NCBI RefSeq assembly: GCF_018499575.1
Contig: NZ_JAHDAP010000001.1
Coordinates: 868,001-932,000 of the forward strand
Origin: Streptococcus infantis
GTDB taxonomy: Bacteria; Bacillota; Bacilli; Lactobacillales; Streptococcaceae
Length of the DNA: 64,000 nucleotides
Direction: 5' to 3'
Within the stretch, counting starts at the first letter, position 1; each line of letters begins with the position of its first letter. The notes beneath the pieces were generated by a model. It was given only the letters and a program-made list of their open reading frames with translations. It was not told where the DNA came from and searched no databases. The position numbers were made by a program, and so were the translations under genes. Positions 50,377 to 60,933 of this stretch are shown one piece after another.

Positions 50377-51263
50377 GAACGGTTTACCGTTTCCTTTCTT
50401 CGATCTTTATCACGATGACTTTCATTTACAGGCCAATTTTTAGATAAATCATTTGCTAATCGCTTGGCAAAAGCAACGCTTCGGTGTTGACCACCTGTAC
50501 AACCCACTGCAATGGTTAAAACAGACTTACCTTCTTTTTTATAACCTGGTAGAATTGGTTCAATCAAGGCTAACAAATGACGATAAAAATCTTCAGATTC
50601 CTTATGATTCATGACATAGTCATAAACTGCCTGGTCTTCACCTGTCTGGTTACGAAGTTCTGGAAGATAATAAGGGTTTGGCAAGAAACGAACATCAAAT
50701 ACTAAATCGGCATCAATTGGAATTCCATATTTAAATCCAAAGGACATGACCTCAATACGGAAAGATTGCGTTTGTTCTTGGTCCGAAAACTGCTCTGCAA
50801 TGGTCTTACGGAGTTCACGAGGTGTTAACTCTGTCGTGTCTACCACGTTTTGACTCATATTTTTTAATGGAGCCAAGAGTTCACGTTCCAGCTTGATACC
50901 GTCCAAAATACGACCATCTGCTGCTAGAGGGTGACTTCTTCTTGTTTCCTTATAACGTGCCACTAATTCCTTATCAGCCGCATCCAAAAAGAGGATTTTA
51001 AAGTCTAAATCATCTTGATTTTCCAATTCATCCAAGACAGCTTGAATCTCTGAAAAGAAAGAACGACTACGCATGTCCACCACTAGGGCTAACTTGTGGT
51101 CATCATCCTTGGTTTCTACCAACTGTAAAAACTTTGGCAAGAGGGCAGGTGGCATATTATCAATGGTAAAATATCCTAAATCTTCAAAGGATTGAATGGC
51201 TACAGTTTTCCCTGCACCACTCATCCCTGTTACAATCACCAGGTGAAGTTGTTTCATTGTCAT
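50373..51263 (-). CDS. rapZ: RapZ family RNase adapter / nucleotide-binding protein
   Basis: A 296-residue protein with the Walker [21 protein letters not shown] and the C-terminal [17 protein letters not shown] block. In E. coli RapZ guides RNase E to a small RNA; in Firmicutes its partners are less clear. The AAGGAG site lies six bases from the ATG at 51263; an ATG at 51266 is also possible. Confidence 0.93.
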   Translation of the reverse strand: MTMKQLHLVIVTGMSGAGKTVAIQSFEDLGYFTIDNMPPALLPKFLQLVETKDDDHKLALVVDMRSRSFFSEIQAVLDELENQDDLDFKILFLDAADKELVARYKETRRSHPLAADGRILDGIKLERELLAPLKNMSQNVVDTTELTPRELRKTIAEQFSDQEQTQSFRIEVMSFGFKYGIPIDADLVFDVRFLPNPYYLPELRNQTGEDQAVYDYVMNHKESEDFYRHLLALIEPILPGYKKEGKSVLTIAVGCTGGQHRSVAFAKRLANDLSKNWPVNESHRDKDRRKETVNRS

Positions 51264-51284
51264 CATAGTCTCCTTATATCAAAA

Positions 51285-51307
51285 GAAGTTTGGAAGAACC
51301 AAACTTC
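51285..51307 (-). terminator. Likely terminator after ridA
   Basis: Stem GAAGTTTGG (51285-51293) / CCAAACTTC (51299-51307), 5-nt loop, followed by only four T on the minus strand. It may be leaky into rapZ. Confidence 0.6.
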
Positions 51308-51314
51308 AACTAGC

Positions 51315-51695
51315 TTATCCAATCTCTGCGATGACTTCAATTTCGACTTTTACATCGCGAGGAAGACGAGCTACTTCCACAGCTGAACGAGCTGGAAATT
51401 CCTTATTAAAGGCTGTTTGGTATACCTCATTGAAAGGTACAAAATCGTTCATATCGCTTAAGAAGCAAGTTGTTTTCACCACATGGTCAAAATCTGTTCC
51501 CGCTTCTGCCAAAATAGCTCCAATATTTTTCAAGACTTGTTCTGTCTGTTCTTGAATCGTTTCTCCTACGATTTCTCCAGTTTCAGGAGATAGAGGAACT
51601 TGACCGCTAGCAAACAAAAGGTTGCCAACGATTTTACCTTGAACGTACGGTCCGATTGCCTTTGGAGCTTTATCTGTATGAATTGTTTTTGCCAT
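51315..51695 (-). CDS. RidA family enamine/imine deaminase
   Basis: A 126-residue trimer-forming enzyme that clears reactive enamine intermediates of PLP enzymes. The opening KAPKAIGPYVQGKIVGNLLF, the active-site Arg in FPARSAVEVARLP and the closing VKVEIEVIAEIG are typical. It starts 9 nt after engB. Confidence 0.93.
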   Translation of the reverse strand: MAKTIHTDKAPKAIGPYVQGKIVGNLLFASGQVPLSPETGEIVGETIQEQTEQVLKNIGAILAEAGTDFDHVVKTTCFLSDMNDFVPFNEVYQTAFNKEFPARSAVEVARLPRDVKVEIEVIAEIG

Positions 51696-51704
51696 CTGTA
51701 TTCC

Positions 51705-52292
51705 TCACAATTTCTCTAAAATAGCGTCCCAAGCTTGGTCCATTCCTGCTTTTGTCACAGATGAAAAGAGGATAAAGTCATCACTTGGATCAAAGTTTAA
51801 TTTCTTTTTAATAGCTGATTCGTGCTTGTTCCATTTACCACGCGGAATCTTGTCTGCCTTAGTCGCCACAATGATGACAGGAATTTCGTAATATTTAAGA
51901 AATTCGTACATCTGTACATCATCTGCTGTCGGGTCATGACGAAGGTCAACGAGACTAACAATCGCTCGAAGATTTTCTCGAGTAGTCAAGTACTCCTCAA
52001 TCATACGACCCCATTTTTCACGTTCCTTTTTGGAAACACGGGCATAACCATAACCAGGCACATCCACAAAACGCATCTTGTCATCAATATTAAAGAAATT
52101 GAGTAGTTGTGTTTTTCCTGGTTTTCCAGAAGTACGAGCCAGATTCTTACGATTGAGCATGGTGTTGATAAAGCTTGATTTCCCCACATTTGAGCGACCT
52201 GCCAGAGCAATCTCAGGAAGTTCATCCTCTGGATAGTGGGACTTGTTGGCTGCACTCAGCAAAATCTCAGCATTGTGTGTATTGATTTCCAT
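51705..52292 (-). CDS. engB: Ribosome-biogenesis GTPase YsxC/EngB
   Basis: A 195-residue GTPase needed for 50S assembly. G1 [16 protein letters not shown]2 [10 protein letters not shown]3 DVPGYGYA, G4 TKADKI. ATG 52292 gives the usual length; a GTG two codons upstream is in frame. It follows clpX by 8 nt, the conserved pairing. Confidence 0.95.
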   Translation of the reverse strand: MEINTHNAEILLSAANKSHYPEDELPEIALAGRSNVGKSSFINTMLNRKNLARTSGKPGKTQLLNFFNIDDKMRFVDVPGYGYARVSKKEREKWGRMIEEYLTTRENLRAIVSLVDLRHDPTADDVQMYEFLKYYEIPVIIVATKADKIPRGKWNKHESAIKKKLNFDPSDDFILFSSVTKAGMDQAWDAILEKL

Positions 52293-52300
52293 AGTCACCT

Positions 52301-53533
52301 CTAGGCTGTCTCTAGGATTGGTTTAGCTGTTCCGTCAACTGCTTCTTTTGTGATACGAACAGCTTTCACATTTTCTTGACTTGGAACCTCAAACATAACG
52401 TCTAGCATGGTTTCTTCGATAATTGAGCGAAGACCACGCGCACCCGTTTTACGTTCGATGGCTTTGTTAGCAATCTCTTGAAGGGCTTCATCGTCAAATT
52501 CAAGCTCAACATCGTCATATGAAAGCAAGGTCTGGTATTGTTTGACCAAGGCATTTCTTGGTTCCTTCAAGATGCGAACTAAGTCATCTACTGTCAACTG
52601 CTCCAAGGCTGCAAAAACAGGCAAACGTCCAATTAATTCAGGAATAATACCGAATTTCTGAATATCTTCTGCAATGATTTCTTGCATGTAAGAACTGTTT
52701 TCGTCAATAGCCTTGTTATTTTGTCCGAAACCGATAACTTTTTCACCAAGACGCTGTTTGACAATTTCTTCGATTCCATCAAAGGCACCACCCACGATGA
52801 AGAGGATATTCTTGGTATCTACTTGAATCATTTCTTGTTGTGGATGTTTACGTCCACCTTGTGGAGGAACACTTGCTACTGTACCTTCGATAATCTTGAG
52901 GAGGGCTTGTTGCACACCTTCACCAGAAACATCACGTGTAATGGAAACATTTTCGCTCTTCTTAGCAATCTTATCGATTTCGTCTACGTAGATAATTCCA
53001 CGCTCTGCTCGTTCAATGTTAAAGTCAGCTGCCTGCAAGAGTTTGAGGAGGATATTTTCAACGTCTTCACCCACATAACCAGCTTCAGTAAGAGCTGTTG
53101 CATCCGCAATAGCAAATGGTACATTCAAACTTTTAGCGAGAGTTTGAGCAAGGAAAGTCTTCCCTGAGCCAGTTGGGCCAATCATTAGAATGTTTGATTT
53201 TTGCAAGTCAACATCTTCATGATCTTCGCGAGTGTCATGGAAATTGATGCGTTTGTAGTGGTTATATACAGCCACTGCCAGAGCACGTTTGGCACGATCT
53301 TGACCAATCACATAGTGGTTCAAGATGTTTAAGAGTTCGATTGGTTTTGGTACCTCAGACAAGTCTGCCAAAACTTCCTCAGCCAACTCCTCGCGAATAA
53401 TTTCCTGGGCCAACTCTACACATTCATTACAGATAAAGGCATTATTCCCAGCGATTATTTTTTTAACTTCTTCTTGGCTTTTGCCACAAAATGAGCAATA
53501 AACCATCATATCATTTTTCCTATTTGTAGGCAT
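52301..53533 (-). CDS. clpX: ATP-dependent Clp protease ATP-binding subunit ClpX
   Basis: A 410-residue unfoldase for ClpP. The N-terminal zinc finger is [12 protein letters not shown]...CNECVELA; Walker [16 protein letters not shown], Walker [12 protein letters not shown], and sensor [11 protein letters not shown] are present. The IGF-type ClpP-binding loop is IGFGQNN. The GGAAGGG site precedes the ATG. MecA at 15006 serves the other Clp ATPase, ClpC. Confidence 0.97.
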   Translation of the reverse strand: MPTNRKNDMMVYCSFCGKSQEEVKKIIAGNNAFICNECVELAQEIIREELAEEVLADLSEVPKPIELLNILNHYVIGQDRAKRALAVAVYNHYKRINFHDTREDHEDVDLQKSNILMIGPTGSGKTFLAQTLAKSLNVPFAIADATALTEAGYVGEDVENILLKLLQAADFNIERAERGIIYVDEIDKIAKKSENVSITRDVSGEGVQQALLKIIEGTVASVPPQGGRKHPQQEMIQVDTKNILFIVGGAFDGIEEIVKQRLGEKVIGFGQNNKAIDENSSYMQEIIAEDIQKFGIIPELIGRLPVFAALEQLTVDDLVRILKEPRNALVKQYQTLLSYDDVELEFDDEALQEIANKAIERKTGARGLRSIIEETMLDVMFEVPSQENVKAVRITKEAVDGTAKPILETA

Positions 53534-53564
53534 GATTCCCTTCCGTTCTAAATGATTTTTCTAT

Positions 53565-53735
53565 CTAAAATAAGGTCATATAAAAAGCATGAATGCTATT
53601 CACCAGGTTTGTAAAAGCATTAAGCCAAAGTAGAGTAGCAAGTCCAAAGCGCTTTTTACGAAAAGCGTGTGTTCCAGCTATAAGACAGACAGCACACAAA
53701 AGAGCTGTAAAAAATCCAAAAATACTGCGCTCCAT
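53565..53735 (-). CDS. Small membrane protein between folA and clpX
   Basis: A 56-residue protein, [20 protein letters not shown] at the start, with two hydrophobic stretches (about 5-22 and 33-50) around a basic turn HAFRKKRFG. Its ATG overlaps the folA stop by one base (TAATG), so translation is coupled. A similar short gene sits at this place in pneumococcus as I recall. Function unknown. Confidence 0.75.
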   Translation of the reverse strand: MERSIFGFFTALLCAVCLIAGTHAFRKKRFGLATLLWLNAFTNLVNSIHAFYMTLF

Positions 53736-54241
53736 TAGACTTCCTTTCTCTTTCTATATTCGATGGTGAAATCATAGGCATTTTTCTCATCTTTGCTATA
53801 AGATTTGCTTGCAAGAGTCTCAAAAACAGTCAAGTCAAAATCTTCCGGGAAATAAGTATCCCCTTCAACTTGAGCATGAATTTGTGTCACAATAATCTCA
53901 TCTAAGTAAGGTTCAAAAAGCTGAAAAATTTGCTTGCCACCAAGGATATAGAGATTTTTATCCTGATGATGGTACCAGTCTAAAACCTGCTCAACATTTT
54001 GGAAAACCAGAGCGCCATCGATTATTTCTTCAGGATTACGCGTCAAAATCAGGGTTTCACGTCCTGGAAGTAAACGTCGTCCCATTCCATCAAAGGTGAC
54101 ACGCCCCATCAAAATGGCATGATTCAAGGTTGTTTCTTTAAAATGCTTTAACTCTGCAGGTAAATGCCATGGTAAGCGATCCTCTTTTCCGATTACACCC
54201 TTTTCATCTTGAGCCCAGATGGCTACGATTTTTTTTGTCAT
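53735..54241 (-). CDS. folA: Dihydrofolate reductase
   Basis: A 168-residue NADPH-dependent enzyme, the trimethoprim target. [20 protein letters not shown] holds the substrate loop; the acidic active-site residue lies in [12 protein letters not shown], and [20 protein letters not shown] and [11 protein letters not shown] bind NADPH. The position equivalent to pneumococcal Ile100 is a leucine (NLYILGG), a residue linked in pneumococcus to trimethoprim resistance; the numbering should be checked by alignment. Confidence 0.95.
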   Translation of the reverse strand: MTKKIVAIWAQDEKGVIGKEDRLPWHLPAELKHFKETTLNHAILMGRVTFDGMGRRLLPGRETLILTRNPEEIIDGALVFQNVEQVLDWYHHQDKNLYILGGKQIFQLFEPYLDEIIVTQIHAQVEGDTYFPEDFDLTVFETLASKSYSKDEKNAYDFTIEYRKRKEV

Positions 54242-54321
54242 GCTTTCATCCTTTTCATTGATAGTTCTATTTTATCAAAAATCTTCAAAAAAGACTGTTT
54301 TGGAACGCCCTCCGAAATAGA

Positions 54322-54352
54322 AAAAATCCGTAGAAAACTTCTACGGATTTTT
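54322..54352 (-). terminator. dps terminator
   Basis: A perfect 14-bp stem (54322-54335 with 54339-54352) with an A/T-rich base lies just beyond the dps stop. Confidence 0.88.
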
Positions 54353-54368
54353 AGAAAAATACTGTATC

Positions 54369-54887
54369 TTACAAACCAGGTGCTTGTCCTAATTCTGCTG
54401 CAAGCATCCAGACTGTTTTTTCAAGGTCAGCTTTAGCACCAACGAAGATATCATTGGTTACATCATCACCTTCTTCATCTGTTACATCCAATGCTTTTTG
54501 GAAAAGAGTGATAAGGTAACGATAAATTTCAAGGACACGTTCCAAACTTTCTTCTACGTTACGGAACTCTCCAGCTCCTTCTTCGATTTCACTGTGTTGA
54601 AGGAATTCTGTCAAAGTAGAGTAAGGTTTGCCACCAAGAGTGATCAAGCGTTCGCTGATTTCATCAAGGTAACCATCAAGGCTATCCATGTATTCATCCA
54701 TCTTAGGATGCCATACCATAAAACCACGTCCACGCATGTACCAGTGAACTTGATGAAGAGCGATATGCGCTACGTACAAGTCAGCCACGGCTTGATTCAA
54801 GACTTCCTTTGTTTTTACTAGCGCTTCAGGAGCTGTCTTAGATAATGTTGTTACATCTTTTAATGCATCTTTTTTCAATTCAACCAT
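54369..54887 (-). CDS. dps: Dps-like iron-storage / peroxide-resistance protein
   Basis: A 172-residue ferritin-like protein (Dpr in streptococci) that stores iron and prevents Fenton damage. The ferroxidase residues are in [14 protein letters not shown] and [22 protein letters not shown] 54887 is chosen for its GAGGTGA spacing; the GTG at 54896 would be three codons longer. It has its own promoter with an inverted repeat in the spacer. Valuable to a hydrogen-peroxide-producing streptococcus. Confidence 0.93.
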   Translation of the reverse strand: MVELKKDALKDVTTLSKTAPEALVKTKEVLNQAVADLYVAHIALHQVHWYMRGRGFMVWHPKMDEYMDSLDGYLDEISERLITLGGKPYSTLTEFLQHSEIEEGAGEFRNVEESLERVLEIYRYLITLFQKALDVTDEEGDDVTNDIFVGAKADLEKTVWMLAAELGQAPGL

Positions 54888-54940
54888 TTTTCTCACCTCA
54901 TAATATTATTTTTGTAACCATATTTATTGATTACTACCTC

Positions 54941-54969
54941 AGTATACTACACCTAGTAGACAAAAGCAA
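54941..54969 (-). promoter_or_regulatory. dps promoter with an inverted repeat in the spacer
   Basis: TTGCTT (54969-54964), 17 bp, TATACT (54946-54941) on the minus strand. TACTA-CACC-TAGTA (54945-54958) is an inverted repeat in the spacer touching the -10, a typical repressor position. The regulator is not identified; it does not match a Fur/PerR box by eye. Confidence 0.6.
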
Positions 54970-55036
54970 GAAAATTAACCCATATTAAAAAAGTTGTAAT
55001 TGACTGATAATTTAAGAAAATGAGTGGCTATTTATC

Positions 55037-56818
55037 CTAGCTATTTTCTCCGTTTTTATTCGAAAATTGGCTTTGATAAAGGTCATAATAGAAACCTTTT
55101 GCGTTTAAAAGACTTTCATGATTTCCTTGTTCGATAATCTGCCCATCTTTAAGTACCAATATCTTATCAGCTTCTTGTATCGTAGAAAGTCGATGTGCAA
55201 TGACAAAGCTTGTTCTTCCCTTCATCAAACGCTTCATAGCTTTTTGAATCAAGAGTTCTAAACGGGTGTCAACTGATGATGTCGCTTCATCAAGGATTAG
55301 AATTTTTGGATCTGCCAAGAGGGCACGCGCAATGGTTAAAAGCTGTTTCTGACCAAGAGAAATATTACTTGATTCTTGGTTCATTTCCATGTTATAACCG
55401 CCAGGAAGAGTGCGGATAAAGTGGTCTACATTGGCAGCCTTAGCTGCTTCAACGATTTCGTCATCTGTTGCCTCAAGATTTCCAAAGCGAAGATTTTCCT
55501 TGATACTGCCTTCATAGAGCCAGGCATCCTGTAGGACCATACCAAACTGTCGACGATAGTCCTGACGAGACAAGTCACGAATATCTTGGCCATCCACTAA
55601 AATGGCACCAGCTGTCACATCGTAAAAACGCATGAGAAGGTTAATCAAGGTTGTTTTCCCTGCTCCAGTAGGTCCAACGATAGCTACCATCTCTCCAGGT
55701 TCAACATCTAAATTAAAATTGCGAATCAATGGTTTGTTTTCCACATATTGGAAATCGACATTTTTGAAACTAACTTGACCTGTCAATGGTGCTAGTTCTT
55801 TCAGTTCAGCGGTTTGGACTTCTTCCTGTTCATCCAAAACTTCAAAGACGCGGTCAAGCGAAGATTTAGCACTTTGCATTTGTCCCGCTAATTGAGTGAT
55901 ATTTTGGATTGGTTGACTAACCTGCCACACATACTGAACGAAAGCTTGCATATTACCAATGGTTAAGCGTCCTGCGATTACCTGCAATCCTCCTAGGACA
56001 GCGACTATCAGATAAGTTAAGTCAGATACAATATGTAAGGCAGGCATCATCAATCCTGAAATAAAGCTCGCCTTGAATCCAACCTGTTGCAATTCATCCG
56101 TAATCTTCTCAAATCTCTCTTGAGAGTTTTCTTCGCGTCCGAAAAGTTTTAGAACATTGAAACCTGTCAAGTTTTCCTGTACAAATCCATTCATACGTCC
56201 TAGAATGGCTGCCTGCTGTTTAAAGTATGGTTGCGAACGATTCAGAATTGTTTTAGCCCCAAAATAAGTTATCGGAATTGACAAGATAACAATGATGGCC
56301 AACTGAATATTTAGATAGAGCACCATTCCCATAACAAAAAGAATGGTAAAGACTGCATTGACAATCTGTAAGAAAGATTGTTGTAGAGCGTTCGAAACAG
56401 TTTCAACGTCACTTGTAAAACGACCTAACAAATCTCCAAACTGATGCTTATCAAAGTAGGACACAGGAATACGATTGATTTTTTCACTCATTTCATTTCG
56501 CAAATCCTGTATCATGGACTGCACCGCATTGGTCATAAAGTAGTTTGAATAATATGACCCCAACTCATAGAGAAGACCACGCAGGAGATAAATCACTAGA
56601 ATTACTGCGATATAGCTGGTATTGATACCCGCTCCTGCAACACCATTTGCCATGGCAAGGAGGTTGCTGGTTAACTCAGTGATAGCAAGCCCCAATACGA
56701 ATGGCTCGATAACACTCATAATGACGCTGACTATTTTCAAGAAAACTGCAAAGAAAACAGAAAAACGGTAGGCTTTTAAATAGCTCCATAGACGAGCTAG
56801 ACTAGATTGTTGTTTCAT
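55037..56818 (-). CDS. ABC exporter half-transporter, partner B
   Basis: A 593-residue half-transporter: six transmembrane helices (about 15-310) and an ATPase domain with GPTGAGKTT, LDEATSSVDT and H-loop IAHRLST, all canonical. The signature is degenerate, SLGQKQ in place of LSGGQ. The partner gene 10 nt upstream shows the reverse pattern. Such pairs (LmrCD, BmrCD type) form heterodimeric multidrug exporters with one active ATP site. Confidence 0.92.
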   Translation of the reverse strand: MKQQSSLARLWSYLKAYRFSVFFAVFLKIVSVIMSVIEPFVLGLAITELTSNLLAMANGVAGAGINTSYIAVILVIYLLRGLLYELGSYYSNYFMTNAVQSMIQDLRNEMSEKINRIPVSYFDKHQFGDLLGRFTSDVETVSNALQQSFLQIVNAVFTILFVMGMVLYLNIQLAIIVILSIPITYFGAKTILNRSQPYFKQQAAILGRMNGFVQENLTGFNVLKLFGREENSQERFEKITDELQQVGFKASFISGLMMPALHIVSDLTYLIVAVLGGLQVIAGRLTIGNMQAFVQYVWQVSQPIQNITQLAGQMQSAKSSLDRVFEVLDEQEEVQTAELKELAPLTGQVSFKNVDFQYVENKPLIRNFNLDVEPGEMVAIVGPTGAGKTTLINLLMRFYDVTAGAILVDGQDIRDLSRQDYRRQFGMVLQDAWLYEGSIKENLRFGNLEATDDEIVEAAKAANVDHFIRTLPGGYNMEMNQESSNISLGQKQLLTIARALLADPKILILDEATSSVDTRLELLIQKAMKRLMKGRTSFVIAHRLSTIQEADKILVLKDGQIIEQGNHESLLNAKGFYYDLYQSQFSNKNGENS

Positions 56819-56828
56819 CCTTTACCTC

Positions 56829-58565
56829 CTATTCTTCTGTTAGAGACGCATTTTTCAACTGCGACTCAGCAATTTCTCGATAAATGTCATTGGTTTCCAT
56901 CAATTCTTCATGACGCCCACGACCAACAATTTCACCCTTATCAAGGACGATAATCTGGTCAGCATCCATGATAGTTCCAACACGTTGAGCAACAATCAAT
57001 ACCGTAGCATCTTGTGTCACTTCCTTGAGACGACGGCGCAAAATAGCATCTGTACGGTAGTCCAAGGCTGAGAAAGAATCATCAAAGATATAGATATCTG
57101 GACCCTTGATGACTGCTCGTGCAATCGACAAACGTTGTTTCTGACCACCTGATAGGTTGCTTCCGCCTTCTGCCAGATGCGTCGCAAAACCTTCTTCTCG
57201 ACTTTCGATAAAGTCTTTGGCTTGGGCCACATCTGCTGCTTGGTGCAAGTCCTCATGACTGGCATCCTCTTTCCCGTAACGGAGATTGTCTGCGATAGTC
57301 CCAGTAAAAAGCAAGGCCTTTTGTGGAATAAATCCAATCTTCTGACGGAGTGATTTGAGACGGTAATCCCGGACATCAACACCATCGACCTTGATTTTCC
57401 CTAGCGTAACATCGTAGAAACGAGGAATCAATTGAACTAGAGTAGACTTACCTGACCCAGTTGAACCGATAAATGCAATGGTTTCTCCCGGTTTAGCAGT
57501 GAAGGAAATATTATGCAAAACAGGGCTTTCTGTTTCCCCAGGATAGGCAAAGGTCACATTATCAAATTCTAGATATCCATGAGTTTCTGTTTCTTGAATT
57601 CCATCCTCATTTGGATCAATGGAAATGGGCATGTCCATGATTGCCTTCAAACGCTCACTAGATACAGCCGTACGTGGATACATGGTAAAGAGGTTTGACA
57701 AGAAGAGGAAGGATAAGAGAGCGTGGAAACTATACTCGATAAAGGCAACCAAATCCCCAATCTGCAAATTTCCATGCTTCAGTGGATCAAGGGCAAACCA
57801 AACGATAGCCACAATCATGGCAATAATAATTTGCACAAAAAGCGGTTCCGTCAAACCAGTTAATTTAAACAAGCGATTCGAATTATCCGCATAGATTGCA
57901 TTTTTCTCTTCAAAACGTTTTTCTTGGAAGTCTTCACGAGCAAAGGCACGAATCACTCTCAAACCCATCAAATTTTCACGGACATACTGATTAATCTTGT
58001 CCAGTGTTTTTTGTTGTTTTTCAGATAAGGGGCGCGTTTTTACCGCCACATAAATGACAACAACAGCTAGAAAAGGTACGGAAAAAGCTACAATCCAGGC
58101 CAGTGAAGGACTCGTCAAGAAAATCATGAGAATACTTGACAGCATCATCATGGGTGTGATAACACCCAACTTAAGCGTTTGTTCTGCAAACTGCATGAGT
58201 ACAAAGGCATCACTAGTAATACGAGTAACTAGTGAAGATACACCGATTTGTTCATATTCGTGATGAGAATACTCTTGTAATTTAGCATAAACATCATTTC
58301 GCATGTCCTTAACCATATTGGTGGTCAGTTTACTAGCAGCGTAGGCTAGAACAATCCGCCCACATGTTCCCAGGACAATAATAACCAACATGATGATAGC
58401 CCAAAAATAGAGCTTATCCTTGTCTCCTTGGTTGATTCCCTGGTCAATCATGCGGGCCAGAACAGTCGGTAGACCCAGATTGACAATAACAAAGAAAATA
58501 GCTCCTAGGAAGTCTAAAACTAGCCATTTGGGATAACGCTTGAGATATGACCAAATATAAAGCAT
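56829..58565 (-). CDS. ABC exporter half-transporter, partner A (degenerate ATP site)
   Basis: A 578-residue half-transporter with six helices and an ATPase with GSTGSGKST and the canonical LSGGQKQRLS. The Walker B end is FDDSFSALD (Asp for the catalytic Glu) and the H-loop is IVAQRVG (Gln for His). Combined with the partner's degenerate signature this gives one dead and one live site, as in heterodimeric exporters. ATG 58565 follows AAAGGAG; the in-frame upstream extension to 58616 lacks a site and crosses a terminator. Confidence 0.92.
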   Translation of the reverse strand: MLYIWSYLKRYPKWLVLDFLGAIFFVIVNLGLPTVLARMIDQGINQGDKDKLYFWAIIMLVIIVLGTCGRIVLAYAASKLTTNMVKDMRNDVYAKLQEYSHHEYEQIGVSSLVTRITSDAFVLMQFAEQTLKLGVITPMMMLSSILMIFLTSPSLAWIVAFSVPFLAVVVIYVAVKTRPLSEKQQKTLDKINQYVRENLMGLRVIRAFAREDFQEKRFEEKNAIYADNSNRLFKLTGLTEPLFVQIIIAMIVAIVWFALDPLKHGNLQIGDLVAFIEYSFHALLSFLFLSNLFTMYPRTAVSSERLKAIMDMPISIDPNEDGIQETETHGYLEFDNVTFAYPGETESPVLHNISFTAKPGETIAFIGSTGSGKSTLVQLIPRFYDVTLGKIKVDGVDVRDYRLKSLRQKIGFIPQKALLFTGTIADNLRYGKEDASHEDLHQAADVAQAKDFIESREEGFATHLAEGGSNLSGGQKQRLSIARAVIKGPDIYIFDDSFSALDYRTDAILRRRLKEVTQDATVLIVAQRVGTIMDADQIIVLDKGEIVGRGRHEELMETNDIYREIAESQLKNASLTEE

Positions 58566-58602
58566 AATTCTCCTTTCTTTTTCTATTGAAACGTAGAAAA
58601 GA

Positions 58603-58618
58603 GCGTGCTTTCGCACGC
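58603..58618 (-). terminator. tpiA terminator
   Basis: Stem GCGTGC / GCACGC with a 4-nt loop (58603-58618), followed on the minus strand by TCTTTTC. A second inverted repeat AGACAGGCAG / CTGTCTGTCT lies nearer the tpiA stop, at about 58635-58676. Confidence 0.7.
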
Positions 58619-58689
58619 CATTTTACCAAAAAGAAGACAGGCAGTCATAATCTCGAGTGAGGAAACTGTCTGTCTCAGATATTTGAGGC

Positions 58690-59448
58690 TTATTTTACAA
58701 AGTCAAGCAATGCCAAGAAGCTTTCTGGGTCAAGTGATGCACCACCAACAAGAGCTCCATCAACGTCTGGACAAGCCATGTATTCAGCAACATTTTCAGG
58801 TTTTACTGAACCACCGTATTGAACACGTACTTTGTCAGCTACTTCTTGACCGAAGTCAGCAGCTACAACGTCACGAACAACTTTACACATTTTTTGTGCG
58901 TCGTCTTGTGAAGCTGATTTACCAGTACCGATAGCCCAGATTGGTTCGTATGCGATAACTGTTGAAGCGACTTGTTCTGCAGTCAATCCAGCAAGAGCAG
59001 CTGAAACTTGAGCACCTACGAATTCTGCTGCTTTACCAGCTTCGTAAGTTTCAAGGCTTTCACCACAACAGATGATTGGAAGCATACCGTTCGCAAAGAT
59101 TGCTTTTGCTTTTTTGTTGATGTCTTCGTCTGTTTCGTGGAAGTAGTCACGACGTTCTGAGTGACCGATAACAACGTAGTCAGTACCGATTTCTTTCAAA
59201 ACTTGTGGGCTAGTTTCACCTGTGAAAGCACCTGCATTTTCAAAGTAGCAGTTTTGAGCAGCAACTTTAAGGTTTGAACCTTTAGCAGCAGCAAGAACAG
59301 TTGTCAAGTCAACTGCAGGAGCTGCGATACCTGCTTCAACAAGGTCTGATGAAGGAAGTTTTGATGCTACAGCTTCAACGAATGCTTTTGCTTCTTCTGG
59401 GTTTTTGTTCATTTTCCAGTTACCAGCGATAAATGGTTTACGTGACAT
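58690..59448 (-). CDS. tpiA: Triosephosphate isomerase
   Basis: A 252-residue glycolytic enzyme. [11 protein letters not shown] at the start, catalytic His in [11 protein letters not shown], catalytic Glu in [12 protein letters not shown], and the phosphate loop [14 protein letters not shown] 59448 is chosen (AGAGGT upstream, standard length). It is a single-gene unit with strongly biased codons, as expected of a highly expressed gene. Confidence 0.97.
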   Translation of the reverse strand: MSRKPFIAGNWKMNKNPEEAKAFVEAVASKLPSSDLVEAGIAAPAVDLTTVLAAAKGSNLKVAAQNCYFENAGAFTGETSPQVLKEIGTDYVVIGHSERRDYFHETDEDINKKAKAIFANGMLPIICCGESLETYEAGKAAEFVGAQVSAALAGLTAEQVASTVIAYEPIWAIGTGKSASQDDAQKMCKVVRDVVAADFGQEVADKVRVQYGGSVKPENVAEYMACPDVDGALVGGASLDPESFLALLDFVK

Positions 59449-59565
59449 TTCACATACCTCTTTTTTCATTTTATTTTCTACTTATTTTATCATAAATAGA
59501 GGGAGCTTGCAAATCTTACTCTGTAACTAAAAGTCTTCTTTTCAAAAACTTTCCAGTTATTCTTT

Positions 59566-60933
59566 CTATTTGGAAGCTGACTTACGCCTCGTTAATTTGA
59601 CCACTGCTTCTGTTCTAGCCGTGTGGGGAAACATGTCAACGGACTGGATATAATGCAGGTCATAAACCTCTAGCAAACGGACTAAATCACGCGCCAAGGT
59701 AGACACATTACAGGATACATAAACCATCTTTTCAGGAGCGTATTTGACGATGGTATCCAAGAGCTTATCATCTAAACCAGTACGCGGCGGGTCTACTATC
59801 AAAGCATCGGCGCGATAGCCTTCCTTGTACCAACGAGGGATAACTTCTTCTGCAGTCCCTGCTTCATAATGAGTATTGGTATAACCCATGCGCTTAGCAT
59901 TTTCTTTGGCATCCTCAATGGCTTCTGGAATAATATCCATCCCTCTCAAACTTTTAACTTTTTTAGCAAAAGCGAAACCAATGGTCCCAACACCACAATA
60001 GGCATCGATCAGATGGTCGTCCTCAGTCACGGCCAAGGCCTTAACGGCTTCACTATATAGAATCTCCGTCTGTTCAGGATTGAGCTGATAGAAAGCTCGA
60101 GGTGAAAGAGAAAACTCATAGTCTAATACACCCTCGCGTATACTATCCTGCCCCCAAATAATCTCTGTCTTATTCCCATAAATCTCACTAGTTTTAGCAG
60201 TATTGGTATTGACTGCGACAGTCACTACTTCAGGATAATCCTTGACTAGGTCTTTCACAAATTGAGTCAGATTCAATTGACGATTGGTCACAATGATAAT
60301 CTGGACTTGCCCAGTTTTCCGTGCTCGACGAACCATGATGGTCCGAACCCCAAGGATTTTCCGTTCATCCGTAATCGGAATTTGATGGTAAGTCAAGAGT
60401 TCAGCGATGCGATTAGCAATTGCTTGCGTCTCCTTGTCTTGAACAAGACAGTCCTTTAACTCGACCAAATAATGGGAATTCTGAGCATACAAACCTGCCT
60501 TGACTTGACCTTTAAAATTTCGTGTCTGAAATTGTAGTTTAGCCCGATAATATTTTGGTTTCTGCATGCCAATAGTTGGTCTAATCTCAAAGTTTTCATA
60601 ACCTGCAGGGGCAAATTTCTTCAGTGCTTGATGGAGAAGATCTGTCTTGAATTCCAACTGCTTGTCATAGTGTAGGTGCATAATTTGACAGCCTCCACAC
60701 TCATTATAAATAGTACAGTCTGGAACCACTCGAAACTTAGATTTTTTATTGACCTCAAGCAGTTTAGCCTCAACGTAGTTACGCTTAACAGAAGTCACCT
60801 GACAATAGATATCTTCACCCTTGAGAGCACCTGGGACAAAAACGAGGGTTTTCTGATAAAATCCGATACCTTCCCCGTTAATCCCCATGCGCTTGATTTT
60901 TAATGGAATTTTTTGTTTGACTTTTAAATTCAT
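59566..60933 (-). CDS. rlmD: 23S rRNA (uracil-5-)-methyltransferase, RlmD/RumA type
   Basis: A 455-residue SAM-dependent methyltransferase. N-terminal TRAM domain (about 1-60), iron-sulfur cysteines in [17 protein letters not shown] motif [24 protein letters not shown], and the catalytic cysteine in [12 protein letters not shown]. The ATG at 60933 is only 6 nt from its own -10, and no ribosome site fits. It is divergent from recX across 37 bp. Confidence 0.94.
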   Translation of the reverse strand: MNLKVKQKIPLKIKRMGINGEGIGFYQKTLVFVPGALKGEDIYCQVTSVKRNYVEAKLLEVNKKSKFRVVPDCTIYNECGGCQIMHLHYDKQLEFKTDLLHQALKKFAPAGYENFEIRPTIGMQKPKYYRAKLQFQTRNFKGQVKAGLYAQNSHYLVELKDCLVQDKETQAIANRIAELLTYHQIPITDERKILGVRTIMVRRARKTGQVQIIIVTNRQLNLTQFVKDLVKDYPEVVTVAVNTNTAKTSEIYGNKTEIIWGQDSIREGVLDYEFSLSPRAFYQLNPEQTEILYSEAVKALAVTEDDHLIDAYCGVGTIGFAFAKKVKSLRGMDIIPEAIEDAKENAKRMGYTNTHYEAGTAEEVIPRWYKEGYRADALIVDPPRTGLDDKLLDTIVKYAPEKMVYVSCNVSTLARDLVRLLEVYDLHYIQSVDMFPHTARTEAVVKLTRRKSASK

